Notes under the pieces: model-generated
The model's input: the letters and a program-made list of their open reading frames with translations, nothing else
What the model was told of the DNA's origin: nothing
The model's database searches: none
Made by a program: the position numbers and the translations under genes
NCBI GenBank assembly: GCA_947492525.1
Contig: CANLNQ010000013.1
Location: 124,001 to 188,000, forward strand
Direction: 5' to 3'
Length of the DNA stretch: 64,000 bases
DNA from: an uncultured Granulosicoccus sp.
Lineage (GTDB): Bacteria; Pseudomonadota; Gammaproteobacteria; Granulosicoccales; Granulosicoccaceae
Shown here: piece by piece, positions 46,705 to 55,958 of the stretch
Layout: every line of letters begins with the position of its first letter
Numbering within the stretch: position 1 is the first letter of the stretch

Positions 46705-47676
46705 ATGGGCATATTCAGCTTTCTCAAACGACAAAAGAACCAGCGTGAGCAGGCGCCGGAGAGTGACGCGCCGCTCGATGCAAAGCTTTCGCGCACCCGC
46801 TCCAGATTTCGCGACAATCTGCTCGACTTCATGCTGGGCAACAAGCCGATCGACGCCGATCTACTGGAAGAGCTGGAAAGCCAGCTGATCATGGCCGATG
46901 TGGGCATGGAAGCCACCTCACGAGTCATGGCCTCCCTGAACCAGCAGGTCAATCGCTCCGAGGTCGGCGATTCGGAAGCACTGCGACAGGCCCTGCAAAA
47001 GGAACTGACCCGCCTGCTGCTGCCAGTGGAGCAACCACTGGAAATTCCCGACAGCGATTCACCGTTCGTGATCCTGGTTGTCGGGGTGAACGGCTCGGGC
47101 AAGACAACCACCATCGGCAAGCTTGCAAAGCAGCTACAGGATGGCGGCAAGAGCGTCATGCTGGCAGCCGGCGACACCTTCCGCGCGGCGGCTGTGGAAC
47201 AGCTGCAGACCTGGGGAGAGAGAAACCAGGTACCGGTCATCGCACAGGGTACGGGGGCGGACTCGGCTTCGGTCATCTTCGACGCGGTCCAGTCGGCCAA
47301 GGCACGGGGCATCGATGTACTGATAGCCGATACGGCCGGACGGCTGCATACACAGAACAACCTGATGGAAGAGCTGCAGAAGGTGAAGCGCGTGATCGGC
47401 AAGATCGATCCGACGGCACCGCATGAAACCCTGATCGTGCTCGACGGGGGTACCGGACAGAACGCCCTGAACCAGGCAAGACAATTCCACGAGGCCATGA
47501 ACCTGACCGGCATGGTCGTCACCAAGCTGGACGGTACAGCCAAGGGGGGTGTCATCTTCGCCATTGCCGAACAACTGGGCCTGCCCATCCGCTTCATCGG
47601 TGTCGGTGAAAAGGTGGAAGACCTGGAAGTGTTCGAAGCCGAACGTTATGTCAATGCGTTGGTCAGTATCTCGTGA
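46705..47676 (+). CDS. ftsY: Signal recognition particle receptor FtsY
   Basis: SRP receptor GTPase that docks ribosome-SRP complexes at the membrane. 323 residues, lacking the long acidic A-domain of E. coli FtsY. Conserved boxes: VVGVNGSGKTTTIGKLA (G1), AAGDTFRAAAVEQL, DTAGRLHTQNNLMEEL (G3), VTKLDGTAKGG (G4), PIRFIGVGEKVEDLEVF. The ftsE GTG overlaps its stop. Confidence 0.97.
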   Translation: MGIFSFLKRQKNQREQAPESDAPLDAKLSRTRSRFRDNLLDFMLGNKPIDADLLEELESQLIMADVGMEATSRVMASLNQQVNRSEVGDSEALRQALQKELTRLLLPVEQPLEIPDSDSPFVILVVGVNGSGKTTTIGKLAKQLQDGGKSVMLAAGDTFRAAAVEQLQTWGERNQVPVIAQGTGADSASVIFDAVQSAKARGIDVLIADTAGRLHTQNNLMEELQKVKRVIGKIDPTAPHETLIVLDGGTGQNALNQARQFHEAMNLTGMVVTKLDGTAKGGVIFAIAEQLGLPIRFIGVGEKVEDLEVFEAERYVNALVSIS

Positions 47677-48389
47677 TTGCCTTCGAGCACGTCAGTCTGG
47701 AGTATCTGCCGGGACGCTTTGCCCTGCAGGATGTGAGCTTCACACTCAGTGCGGGCTCGTTCACCTTTCTGACCGGGCATTCCGGTGCCGGCAAGAGCTC
47801 CCTGCTGCGACTGGTGGCGCGTCTGGAACGCCCGAGCAGTGGTGAGATCCAGGTCGGCAACATTCATTACAGTCATCTGCGCCCGCGCCAGGAACCGGCA
47901 TTGCGTCAGCAGATGGGAATCGTCTTTCAGGACAATCAGCTGCTGCTCGATCGCAGCGTCTTCGACAATGTGGCCTTTCCGCTGATCATCGGTGGTTATC
48001 GCTACAACGACATCAAGACCCGTGTCAGTGCCGCGCTCAAGCGTGTGGGACTGGCCGACAAGGCCCTTGAAAACCCGCAGGTGCTCTCCGGTGGCGAACA
48101 GCAACGTATCGGTATCGCTCGCGCCGTGGTGGCACGTCCCAAGCTGTTACTGGCCGATGAGCCGACCGGCAACCTGGATCCCGACATCAGTGCGGAGATC
48201 ATGCATCTGTTCATGCAGTTCAATGCCTCTGGCGTGACCGTTCTGTTTGCCACACACGATCAGAGCCTGCTCGATACATTCCGCTATCCGCGTCTGCAAT
48301 TGCTGAACGGAACGCTCACCGGCGCCTCTCGGGAAACCGCCAGTGGGCAGGCTACGCCGAGTAGCCGGAACCCCGACAATGTGCGTTGA
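47673..48389 (+). CDS. ftsE: Cell division ATP-binding protein FtsE
   Basis: 238 residues. Walker A is TGHSGAGKSSLLR, signature LSGGEQQRIGIARA, Walker B KLLLADEPTGNLD. FtsE works with FtsX to control periplasmic amidases at the division site. It has a GTG start overlapping ftsY (GTGA). The C-terminal 20 residues after LLNGTL are an extra low-conservation tail. Confidence 0.96.
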   Translation: MIAFEHVSLEYLPGRFALQDVSFTLSAGSFTFLTGHSGAGKSSLLRLVARLERPSSGEIQVGNIHYSHLRPRQEPALRQQMGIVFQDNQLLLDRSVFDNVAFPLIIGGYRYNDIKTRVSAALKRVGLADKALENPQVLSGGEQQRIGIARAVVARPKLLLADEPTGNLDPDISAEIMHLFMQFNASGVTVLFATHDQSLLDTFRYPRLQLLNGTLTGASRETASGQATPSSRNPDNVR

Positions 48390-48407
48390 AACAGCCTCGA
48401 CACGCCG

Positions 48408-49394
48408 ATGGCCAGAAAGACACCTCCGAGCATGACTCAAGAAACCGCTGCCAATGCAGCCGGGCCCCGCTGGACCTACACCAAGCGGGGCTATGCCCTG
48501 GCACAGAGCCTGCGCCAGCTCAAACGCCACAAGTTTGCCAGCCTCATCACACTGCTGGTGCTGGGCATCACCCTGGCGTTGCCCGTCATGTTGCTGTTCG
48601 CCAGTAGCGCTCTGCAACAGCTTGGCAGTCGCAGTATCGAGGGCGAGAGCCTGACAGCCTATCTGCAGGACAGTGTCAGTGATCTGGACGGTGCCGCGCT
48701 GGCAACCCAATGGGCGTCCAGCGAGGGCATTCGCGAGACCCGCTACATCAGTCGTGAGGAAGCGCTGGCCCTGTTTCGGGAAAACAGCGATATCGGCTCT
48801 GCCATCGACGCTCTGGGAGAAAACCCGCTCCCCGGTGCCGTCATCATCTATCCCGACAGCAACGTGCTGCGTGCCGGTACGGTCGACGCCCTTGCCGCCA
48901 GGCTGCGCACGAACGAGGCCGTGGAGCGCGTGCAGTACGACCTTCGCTGGGTCAGGCGCCTGCAGGCCGTGGTGTCCCTGGTACAGCTGGTGGGCGGCAT
49001 GCTGGCACTGTTTCTGACGCTCACCGCGCTGCTGGTCATCGGCAACACGATTCGCCTGGAACTGCTGCGCCGACGCAGCGAAATGGAGGTTGCCAGCCTG
49101 CTGGGGGCGGGCAGTTTCTTCATGAACCGACCCATTCTGTATATCGGCGCACTGTATGGCCTGCTGGGGGGCGTGGTAGCCAGCATTATTGCGGTCATCG
49201 GGTTCAATGCCATCAAACAACCGGCCGATGATCTGTCCTCCTTGTACGAGAGCACCTTTCGGTTAAGTCATCCCACTGCGACACAGATAGGCATTGTTCT
49301 GGCTGTATCTCTGGTTCTGGGAGTCGTGGGAGCATTGTCCAGCATGTACCGCCCATCACAGCAACTGACACAACGTGGATCAAACGGCAGCTGA
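48408..49394 (+). CDS. ftsX: Cell division protein FtsX
   Basis: 328 residues, four membrane segments: one after a 60-residue cytoplasmic start (SLITLLVLGITLALPVMLLF) and three in the C-terminal half (LVQLVGGMLALFLTLTALLV and onward). The periplasmic domain between about 85 and 185 includes YISREEALALFRENSDIG, the amidase-activator binding part. Near-C-terminal RLELLRRRSEMEVASLLGA is the FtsX-domain motif. A second Met at codon 9 is an alternative start. Confidence 0.95.
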   Translation: MARKTPPSMTQETAANAAGPRWTYTKRGYALAQSLRQLKRHKFASLITLLVLGITLALPVMLLFASSALQQLGSRSIEGESLTAYLQDSVSDLDGAALATQWASSEGIRETRYISREEALALFRENSDIGSAIDALGENPLPGAVIIYPDSNVLRAGTVDALAARLRTNEAVERVQYDLRWVRRLQAVVSLVQLVGGMLALFLTLTALLVIGNTIRLELLRRRSEMEVASLLGAGSFFMNRPILYIGALYGLLGGVVASIIAVIGFNAIKQPADDLSSLYESTFRLSHPTATQIGIVLAVSLVLGVVGALSSMYRPSQQLTQRGSNGS

Positions 49395-49490
49395 TCCAAC
49401 AAGTCTTTGTTTTCGTAGGAATAAGCATCAAATGGCACACCAGTGGATAACACCCCGAGTGTGTAAATATGACCGGAACTTTGTCGCTGT

Positions 49491-49517
49491 TTAGCACTCA
49501 TAACTACCGAGTGCTAA
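49491..49517. promoter_or_regulatory. CIRCE operator (HrcA site) upstream of rpoH
   Basis: TTAGCACTC, nine bases, GAGTGCTAA: a perfect CIRCE inverted repeat. It ends 37 bases before the rpoH start, placed to block its promoter or early transcript. HrcA itself is not in this window. Confidence 0.93.
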
Positions 49518-49554
49518 GATAACGAAGTCCCGACGGTTGTTGGAGAAACATCTT

Positions 49555-50427
49555 ATGAGTAACGCCCTGACTGCTAACAAGAACACCGCCATGGCCATTC
49601 CGGTCATTGCCGATGACCTCAATAGCTATCTTGCGAAAATTGCCAATATCGACCTGCTGTCTGTTGAAGAAGAACAGAAGCTGGCGCGCCGTCTGCGCGA
49701 CGACGAAGATCTCGACGCTGCGCGTCAACTGGTCATGTCGCAGCTGCGTTTCGTGGTCCATATTGCCCGTACTTACAAGGGCTACGGGCTGCCGATGGCA
49801 GACCTGGTCCAGGAAGGCAATATCGGCCTGATGAAGGCAGTCAAGCGATTTGACCCCGATGTCGGTGTGCGCCTGATTTCCTTTGCCGTCCACTGGATCC
49901 GCGCTGAAATTCACGAGTATGTCATTCGTAACTGGCGCATCGTGAAAGTAGCCACCACCAAATCTCAGCGAAAGCTGTTCTTCAAGCTGCGTAGTGCCAA
50001 GAAGCAGCTGAACTGGTTCAGCCAGGAAGAAGTGGAAGCGGTGGCCAAGGACCTCGGTGTCGACGAGAAAGTGGTTGTCGAGATGGAATCGCGAATGCAT
50101 GGCCACGACAGTGCCTTCGATGCACCGCCGGGCGCCAGTGAAGACCGCGTGAGTCTGTCACCTTCCGAGTCGCTGTTTCAGGAACAGGATGATCCATCCA
50201 TGATTCTGGAGCGCGAGGACGGTCGCAACAACTCTCACGAAGGTCTGGCGGCCGGATTCGAGATTCTCGATGATCGAAGCCGAACCATTCTGCAGCGTCG
50301 CTGGCTGGAAGACGAAAAGTCGACTCTGCACGAGCTGGCTGACGAGTACGGCGTCTCTGCTGAACGTATTCGCCAGATCGAGAAAGCGGCCATGAAGAAG
50401 ATCAAGACGCATCTGATGGCGGCCTGA
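49555..50427 (+). CDS. rpoH: RNA polymerase heat-shock sigma factor RpoH (sigma32)
   Basis: 290 residues. Region 2 includes LVMSQLRFVVHIARTYKGYG and DLVQEGNIGLMKAVKRFDP; the RpoH box follows region 2.4 as QRKLFFKLRSAKKQL; region 4 ends with the helix-turn-helix LHELADEYGVSAERIRQIEKAA. Gene order ftsYEX-rpoH is the gammaproteobacterial one. The ATG at 49555 is used since MSNALTANKNTAMAIP fits RpoH N-termini; the ATG six codons upstream is unlikely. A CIRCE element and an intrinsic terminator flank it. Confidence 0.96.
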   Translation: MSNALTANKNTAMAIPVIADDLNSYLAKIANIDLLSVEEEQKLARRLRDDEDLDAARQLVMSQLRFVVHIARTYKGYGLPMADLVQEGNIGLMKAVKRFDPDVGVRLISFAVHWIRAEIHEYVIRNWRIVKVATTKSQRKLFFKLRSAKKQLNWFSQEEVEAVAKDLGVDEKVVVEMESRMHGHDSAFDAPPGASEDRVSLSPSESLFQEQDDPSMILEREDGRNNSHEGLAAGFEILDDRSRTILQRRWLEDEKSTLHELADEYGVSAERIRQIEKAAMKKIKTHLMAA

Positions 50428-50488
50428 TCCGACTCGCAAGCAACGCTTTACTGTCTGCCCCGTCATCGGGACGGACAGTGTGAAATCC

Positions 50489-50523
50489 AAGCCGCCCCCG
50501 ACTCGTTCAGGGGCGGCTTTTTT
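50489..50523 (+). terminator. Intrinsic terminator of rpoH
   Basis: Ten-base stem AAGCCGCCCC / GGGGCGGCTT with an 11-base loop and a T-run, about 60 bases after the rpoH stop. Confidence 0.93.
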
Positions 50524-50613
50524 CATGGTGCACAAGGCTCGCTCAGCCGAGTCGCTCACTGGCGATGATTGCGCTAGACTTTTCCGCTGAACACACCACG
50601 GAGCAGTCTTGCC

Positions 50614-51111
50614 ATGGCACACAAGCAGCCAGGATCACCCGCCACACACGACTATACTGCTCGCGTTGAATGGACCGGCAATACTGGCCGGGGGACGGCC
50701 AGCTACACTGCCTACCAACGCAGCTGGGATATCACGACCCCGGGCAAACCGGTGATTCACTGTTCCAATGACCCGCTACTGGGCGGCGATCCACTGCTGC
50801 ACAATCCGGAAGACTTGCTGCTGTCGACCGTCTCGGCCTGCCACATGCTGTGGTATCTGCATCTGGCCAGTAGCCGCAGAATCGTCGTACAAGGCTATAC
50901 GGACAAGCCTGTGGGTGTCGGAGAAGTACAATCCGACGGTGCCGGACGCTTTCTGTCAGCGACACTGCATCCGCACATCCACCTGTCTGCTGGCGTCGAC
51001 CCGGAACAGGCCGATGCCATCCATGGTCTTGTTCACCAGTATTGTTTCATCGCGCGTTCACTGAATTTTCCGGTGAACATCGATGCCAGCTACGAAACGA
51101 CGCCAGACTGA
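50614..51111 (+). CDS. OsmC-family protein
   Basis: 165 residues, OsmC/Ohr fold. The first redox Cys lies in LLSTVSACHMLWYLH; a second Cys is in HQYCFIARSLNFPV, as in the OsmC subgroup with a CFIA motif rather than CPIS or CPYS. Members reduce organic hydroperoxides with lipoyl or thiol partners; activity of this subgroup is less sure. It is convergent with the sensor kinase gene. Confidence 0.88.
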   Translation: MAHKQPGSPATHDYTARVEWTGNTGRGTASYTAYQRSWDITTPGKPVIHCSNDPLLGGDPLLHNPEDLLLSTVSACHMLWYLHLASSRRIVVQGYTDKPVGVGEVQSDGAGRFLSATLHPHIHLSAGVDPEQADAIHGLVHQYCFIARSLNFPVNIDASYETTPD

Positions 51112-51119
51112 TGGATTCA

Positions 51120-52667
51120 TCAGGCGTCGCTGGGGCAATCGCGATCGAAACGCACCGTGACCGCCAGGCCCGGATTGTTGTCATCCAGAGAAATGGTGCC
51201 GCAATGCAAGTCCGATATGGCCTTGACCAGACTCAAACCAAGGCCGGTGCCGCGCGTGGTACGACTGCGCTCGAGCCGATACAGACGCTGAAACACTTTC
51301 TCGCGTTCTGCCGCCGGGATACCCGGTCCCGAGTCCGCCACGGTGAACCACACCACACCGTCCTTCTCGCCGGCACTCAGGCGGATGACAGTATTGTCTG
51401 AACAATGATGTACGGCGTTCTCGATCAGATTGACCACGAGTTGCAGCAACAATTGCTGGTCACCGAAAACCGGCAGAGACTGACCTGCCGACATGTCCAC
51501 AACCAACTCCTGACATTGCTCATCCACCACCGGGGCATACACCTCCGCGGCGGTCTCCAGCACACTGGCCAGATCAAGATGCCTGAATTGGGATTTGCGC
51601 GCCCCGGCCTCGATCTGCGCTATTCGCAGCAAGGCCTCAAAGGTGGCGTTGATGGCCTGAGTCTCTTCCAGCGCATCATCCAGCTCCTGACCGACGCAGG
51701 CACCCGAACGGCTTTTGTCAGCTGCCTCCTCGAGACCGATATAGAGCCTGTTCAGCGGTGTCTTCAGATCATGTGCAATGTCGGTACTGACCTGTCGCAT
51801 GCCATTGACCGTGTGTTCGAGTCGCTCCAGAGAAGCGTTGATTTTTTCCGACAGCTGATCCACATCGTCACCGGCACAGCTCACCGGAAGACGTGCGCTC
51901 AGATTACCTTTGCCAACGACGTCCAGTGAGGCCGAGATGCGAGCCACACGTCTGTGTGTGCTGCGTGCAAAGTACCCACCGACCACGAAGGCGAGCAAGG
52001 TCGACAGCAGGGAGGTCCATAGCAGACAGGCCAGTGTGATCTTGCGAAGCTCGACCAGGTCGTCAAGGCTTCGTCCCATTGACAAGGTGTAGTCACCCAC
52101 ACTGTCGGTATAGAAGCGGTACTGGCTCTCATCGCCTTCCAGGCCCAGTTCTTCACCCGCCAGCACTTCCCAGCCTGTATTGGCCAGGCACAACGGCAGA
52201 TTGCCTGCCACGCGCTCGCCCTCGGCGTTGGACAGGTGAAAACCCAGGGACGAGCTCATGGGCGAATCGCTGCGCGCATTCGCCATTCTGATCACCGCAT
52301 CGGCCCCGATGGTCTCATAGACATCCCGAACCTCTGCGAACCGCCCGGCGATGGACGCATCGATCCGATCGAGCATGCGATCCTGGAGCACCGTGTACAC
52401 CATGAAGGCGCCACCGCCGAAACACAGAGTGAAAAGCAGCCAGAACAGAAACCCCATGCGAAAGGAGATACTGCGCAGCAAGCCGAATCGCTGGAACAAC
52501 CGCCCCTTCAATCGCGTACCGATGGTGTCTACAGACTCGGCGACCACTTCACGCGCTTGCTCGGGGCAGGTGATACCCCGCCCGGGGCAGGAGCTGCTCA
52601 GCGAACTGGTCAACGATCGAAATCGCTCGCCCAGTGCTGTCGTGTCATCCGGTGTCGCTGCCATCAT
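51120..52667 (-). CDS. Sensor histidine kinase
   Basis: 515 residues. Membrane helices at about 70-92 and about 215-240 enclose a periplasmic sensor of about 120 residues. A HAMP domain and a HisKA box with the phosphorylated His in STDIAHDLKTPLNRL follow; then the N box (LVVNLIENAVHH), DSGPGIP and GTGLGLSLVKAI. The 69 residues before the first helix are unusual, with SSCPGRGITCPEQ; a true start nearer the helix is possible. It lies 59 bases after the response regulator gene, its likely partner. Confidence 0.92.
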   Translation of the reverse strand: MMAATPDDTTALGERFRSLTSSLSSSCPGRGITCPEQAREVVAESVDTIGTRLKGRLFQRFGLLRSISFRMGFLFWLLFTLCFGGGAFMVYTVLQDRMLDRIDASIAGRFAEVRDVYETIGADAVIRMANARSDSPMSSSLGFHLSNAEGERVAGNLPLCLANTGWEVLAGEELGLEGDESQYRFYTDSVGDYTLSMGRSLDDLVELRKITLACLLWTSLLSTLLAFVVGGYFARSTHRRVARISASLDVVGKGNLSARLPVSCAGDDVDQLSEKINASLERLEHTVNGMRQVSTDIAHDLKTPLNRLYIGLEEAADKSRSGACVGQELDDALEETQAINATFEALLRIAQIEAGARKSQFRHLDLASVLETAAEVYAPVVDEQCQELVVDMSAGQSLPVFGDQQLLLQLVVNLIENAVHHCSDNTVIRLSAGEKDGVVWFTVADSGPGIPAAEREKVFQRLYRLERSRTTRGTGLGLSLVKAISDLHCGTISLDDNNPGLAVTVRFDRDCPSDA

Positions 52668-52726
52668 TGCCTCCCGGCTCGTTTCGCGCCTCGCTGCCGC
52701 CAGTCATGACAACAGGCGCCACGCTG

Positions 52727-53404
52727 TCAACGTGGAGCGTGCATGCTGTATCCCAGATTGCGCACCGTGTGCAGCAGGGGCTCCGGGAAAGGTTTGTCGA
52801 TCTTGCTGCGTAACCGGCTGATATGCGTCTCGACAACGCTGGTCTTGGGGTCGAAATGAAAGTCCCAGACCTGCTCCAGCAACATGGTGCGGCTCACTAC
52901 CCGCCCCTCGTTACGCATCAGCACCTCAAGCAGTGTGAACTCGCGCGGTTGCAGTTCGATATCCTGATCGGCTCGTCGCGCCGTTCTGGCCAGCAGGTCA
53001 AGGCGTAGATCGGCCACCTGCAGATGTGTCGTCTCCACCGATGCCGCCGGTCGCCGGGCCAGGGCATTGACCCGCGCCAGCAACTCCGAGAAGGCGAACG
53101 GCTTGGTCAGATAGTCGTCTGCACCCGCTTCCAGCCCGGCAACCCGGTCATCCACACCGGATACCGCAGTCAGAAAGATGACCGGTGTCTTGTTACCCGA
53201 CGCTCGCAGGCTCTTGACCAGAGACAGGCCATCCAGCCCCGGCAACATGCGGTCTACCACAAGTACATCGTAATCGGTCTGCAGGCACTGGATCATGGCC
53301 TCGCGCCCATTGTCCAGCACGTCCACCACATGTCCTGCTTCCTTGAATCCTCGAGCGGCATAGTCGGCTGTCTGGCTATCGTCTTCAACCAACAATATGT
53401 GCAT
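52727..53404 (-). CDS. OmpR-family response regulator
   Basis: 225 residues. Receiver domain: acidic pair VEDD at residue 7, phospho-acceptor Asp in VVDRMLPGLDG, Thr in VIFLTAV and Lys in YLTKPF. C-terminal winged helix: LQPREFTLLEVLMRNEGRVVSR and VVETHISRLRSKID. It is the first gene of a two-gene unit with the histidine kinase. The start before HILLVEDD is chosen; an ATG 26 codons upstream adds a non-receiver leader. Confidence 0.94.
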   Translation of the reverse strand: MHILLVEDDSQTADYAARGFKEAGHVVDVLDNGREAMIQCLQTDYDVLVVDRMLPGLDGLSLVKSLRASGNKTPVIFLTAVSGVDDRVAGLEAGADDYLTKPFAFSELLARVNALARRPAASVETTHLQVADLRLDLLARTARRADQDIELQPREFTLLEVLMRNEGRVVSRTMLLEQVWDFHFDPKTSVVETHISRLRSKIDKPFPEPLLHTVRNLGYSMHAPR

Positions 53405-53760
53405 CAGTTCTCCGTGAAGGTAATCAGCCCGGTTTTCGCCCTCAACTGTATCGAGCGTTCGACGCGGCTTGCCTGAATCCATGATATTCCATCTCCTGAA
53501 TCATTGTCCAAGGAGCCATGCATCACACGGAACGCAGCGAAAGCCAGACGGCACGCGCGCAGCGCATTGTATCGGCAATTCACGTATCGTTTGAATTGCG
53601 CTCGCTGGGACGTACAGTCGCTGTTCGCCGGTCCTGTGATGCAGCTTCGAAACAAGCCGTGAAAGGGTTGGTGACCCTTCCGCGCTTGCCCCAAGCCTTA
53701 CTATCGGACTTCAAGCTGTCTGCGTGCTTGCCGGCAACTTACGCTTCTGTATGGTTTTCG
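53405..53760. other. 356-base gap without a gene
   Basis: Lies upstream of the response regulator and downstream of nhaR. It should hold the promoter of the two-component system. A 6-bp hairpin (AAGGGT / ACCCTT, near 53663-53679) may mark the nhaR end. No repeats or RNA genes were seen. Confidence 0.5.
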
Positions 53761-54675
53761 CTATGCCGACTGCGACAGGGAGGCCAACACTTCGCGCGCG
53801 TGCTCGGCGATACGCAGCACCGAGGGGTGTCGCAGGCGGCGCTGCGGCGAGATCGCGATGAAGGTCTCCATGACCTCGCTGATGAAGCCGATGGGACTGG
53901 CGTGACCGTTACCTGCAATATCCGAGGCCACGACGCCGGGGGCCGGGAAAACGCCCTGACCCGCCTCTCCGAAGGTCTTCATCAGGGCGCTGTCATCGAA
54001 CTCGGCGACAACGCGCGGCACGATCTCGATTTCGTCGAACCAATGATCCAGACTGCGCCGCAGCGCGCTGGAGGCGTCCGGCAGCAACACCGGCACCTCT
54101 GCCAGCGAGTGCGGAAATCCGGCCGACAGGCGCGGCGCCCACTCGTTCGGCGCAAAGAACGCCATATTGCTCGAACCCAGTACGTGATTGTAGGCACGCA
54201 CATTGAGCCCGGTGGGCACCGGTCTGTCCGAGAGAATCAGATCCAGCTTGTGAACGGACAGATCGGCCAACAGGGATTCCAGCTTGCCCTCCGAGCAGGA
54301 TAGCCTGACCGCCTCGTCCCCGGCCAGAGTGACACCCAGCAGGCGGCAGGCAACCAGCTTGGGAAAGGAATCGACGATTCCCACACGCAGTGATCGGGGA
54401 GTCTCCTGGCCCGTGGACTGCAGACGCTGCGCCAGCGCCGTTCCTACCGAGAAGATCTCGTCGGCATAGGACTGCACGACTCGCCCGGTTTCGGACAGGG
54501 TCAGGCCTCGCCCTACCCGCAGAAACAGGGGTTCGCCGATGGCCTCTTCAAGCAGTTTGATCTGACCGCTGACGGTCTGTGGCGTCAGATGCAGCACCTT
54601 GGCAGCCTTGGCGACGCTGCCTTCACGCGCAACGCTGTGGAAATACAGCAGATGGTTGTAGTTCAGGTGTCGCAT
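53761..54675 (-). CDS. nhaR: LysR-type regulator NhaR
   Basis: 304 residues. The helix-turn-helix LNYNHLLYFHSVAREGSVAKAAKVLHLTPQTVSGQ (residues 3-37) matches NhaR closely; the rest is a LysR substrate domain. NhaR activates Na+/H+ antiporter genes in response to sodium. Here it follows a Ca/Na antiporter gene by 31 bases in the same direction, so cation control of that gene is likely. The upstream ATG would overlap the antiporter and adds 34 non-family residues. Confidence 0.88.
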   Translation of the reverse strand: MRHLNYNHLLYFHSVAREGSVAKAAKVLHLTPQTVSGQIKLLEEAIGEPLFLRVGRGLTLSETGRVVQSYADEIFSVGTALAQRLQSTGQETPRSLRVGIVDSFPKLVACRLLGVTLAGDEAVRLSCSEGKLESLLADLSVHKLDLILSDRPVPTGLNVRAYNHVLGSSNMAFFAPNEWAPRLSAGFPHSLAEVPVLLPDASSALRRSLDHWFDEIEIVPRVVAEFDDSALMKTFGEAGQGVFPAPGVVASDIAGNGHASPIGFISEVMETFIAISPQRRLRHPSVLRIAEHAREVLASLSQSA

Positions 54676-54706
54676 GAACAGTCTCTCCAGACGGCGGGCA
54701 CGAACC

Positions 54707-55645
54707 CTATTGAACCAGCAAGACGGTGTAGGCAGCAAATGCCCCCAACAGACCACCCCCGACCCAACGCGAAACATGTCGCGGATACCAGGCCAGCAAC
54801 AGCACCAGGAAAGACAGCAGCAACATGATGCTCAATGGCAGCATATCCACACCACTGCTGTCGATGGGCGACACCACGCCCGTAAATCCCAGCACCAGGC
54901 CAATATTGAGCATGTTCGATCCCACCACATTGCCTACTGCCATGTCGGTATCGCGACGGGCCACAGCCAGCACGGTGGCCGTGATCTCCGGCAGGCCGGT
55001 ACCGATCGAGGTCACCGTCAGTGCCACGACCGCGTCCGGTACGCCAAAGTAGGTGGCCAGTCCCACCCCACCCCAGATCAGGCCCTGAGCACCGATCAGC
55101 AGCAGTACGACACCCGCTACGATGAAGAAGATGCTCAGCCACAGACCCTGCTCCTCACCGTGCAGCACCTCTTCGACCAGCGCGTCTTCAAGATCCGGAA
55201 CACCATCGACGCGCATGACCCACCAGACGCTGCCCATGGCCCCGGCCAGTAGCAAGGCGCCTTCCAGACGTCCCAGGTGACCGTCAATCAGAAACAGGAA
55301 GCCCAGGACGGTCAGCGCGATCATCAAGGGCAATTGATGCACGCGGATGGCGCGGTTGATGGCCAACGGCATGATCAGAGCCCCCAGCCCCAGCACGATG
55401 GCGATATTGACGATATTCGAACCGACGACATTGCCTGCCGCCACATCCCCGTAGCCCTGCAAGGCCGCGCCGGCGCTGACGAACAGCTCCGGTGCGCTGG
55501 TACCCAGGGATATGAGCACGAAGCCGATGACCGCAGCAGACCAGCCCATCTTGCGGCCGACCACCGTCGCCCCTTTCAACAACAGATCTCCACCAAAATA
55601 CAAGCCGAGACAGCCGCCTGCGATGGCCAGCAAGAACAGAAACAT
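54707..55645 (-). CDS. Calcium/sodium antiporter (CaCA family, YrbG-like)
   Basis: 312 residues, ten or eleven membrane segments. The two alpha-repeats are complete: GFVLISLGTSAPELFVS with GNVVGSNIVNI in the first, and LTVTSIGTGLPEITAT with GNVVGSNMLNI in the second. These hold the cation-binding acidic and Asn residues. It exchanges Ca2+ or other cations with Na+ or H+. Probably in an operon with nhaR. Confidence 0.92.
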   Translation of the reverse strand: MFLFLLAIAGGCLGLYFGGDLLLKGATVVGRKMGWSAAVIGFVLISLGTSAPELFVSAGAALQGYGDVAAGNVVGSNIVNIAIVLGLGALIMPLAINRAIRVHQLPLMIALTVLGFLFLIDGHLGRLEGALLLAGAMGSVWWVMRVDGVPDLEDALVEEVLHGEEQGLWLSIFFIVAGVVLLLIGAQGLIWGGVGLATYFGVPDAVVALTVTSIGTGLPEITATVLAVARRDTDMAVGNVVGSNMLNIGLVLGFTGVVSPIDSSGVDMLPLSIMLLLSFLVLLLAWYPRHVSRWVGGGLLGAFAAYTVLLVQ

Positions 55646-55958
55646 GACGATTTACGGGTCCGTTGTTGAACGAAAGATCGAGAGCCGAGCGCGCAGCAGC
55701 ACGCTCAGGTCGTGTGCCGTTGCATATCCGTGCAGGAATGTTTCCAGTCGCTTGCTCATCCATACATAGTGTCGGTTACCCGAGCACGGCTGAACAGTCG
55801 TGCTTTCCTGCTGGAATCTTCGCGATACACGAATGATTTCAGTCAATATAGCGGCTTTCTCTGACTATTCGAGATCCCGGATCATTGCCGGTGTTTCACG
55901 ACAGCTGGCTGGCCAGGCGATCGGACAGGCAAGTTGCGTCTGAGAGTCTGAAGCCCTG

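Noticed and set aside
53518-54303. 261-codon plus-strand frame across the nhaR end
   Set aside because: Most of it is antisense to nhaR and the rest is non-conserved; no Shine-Dalgarno seen.
55652-55846. 64-codon minus-strand frame upstream of the antiporter
   Set aside because: Short, no recognisable features, and no good ribosome site; it could be a leader but I cannot support it.
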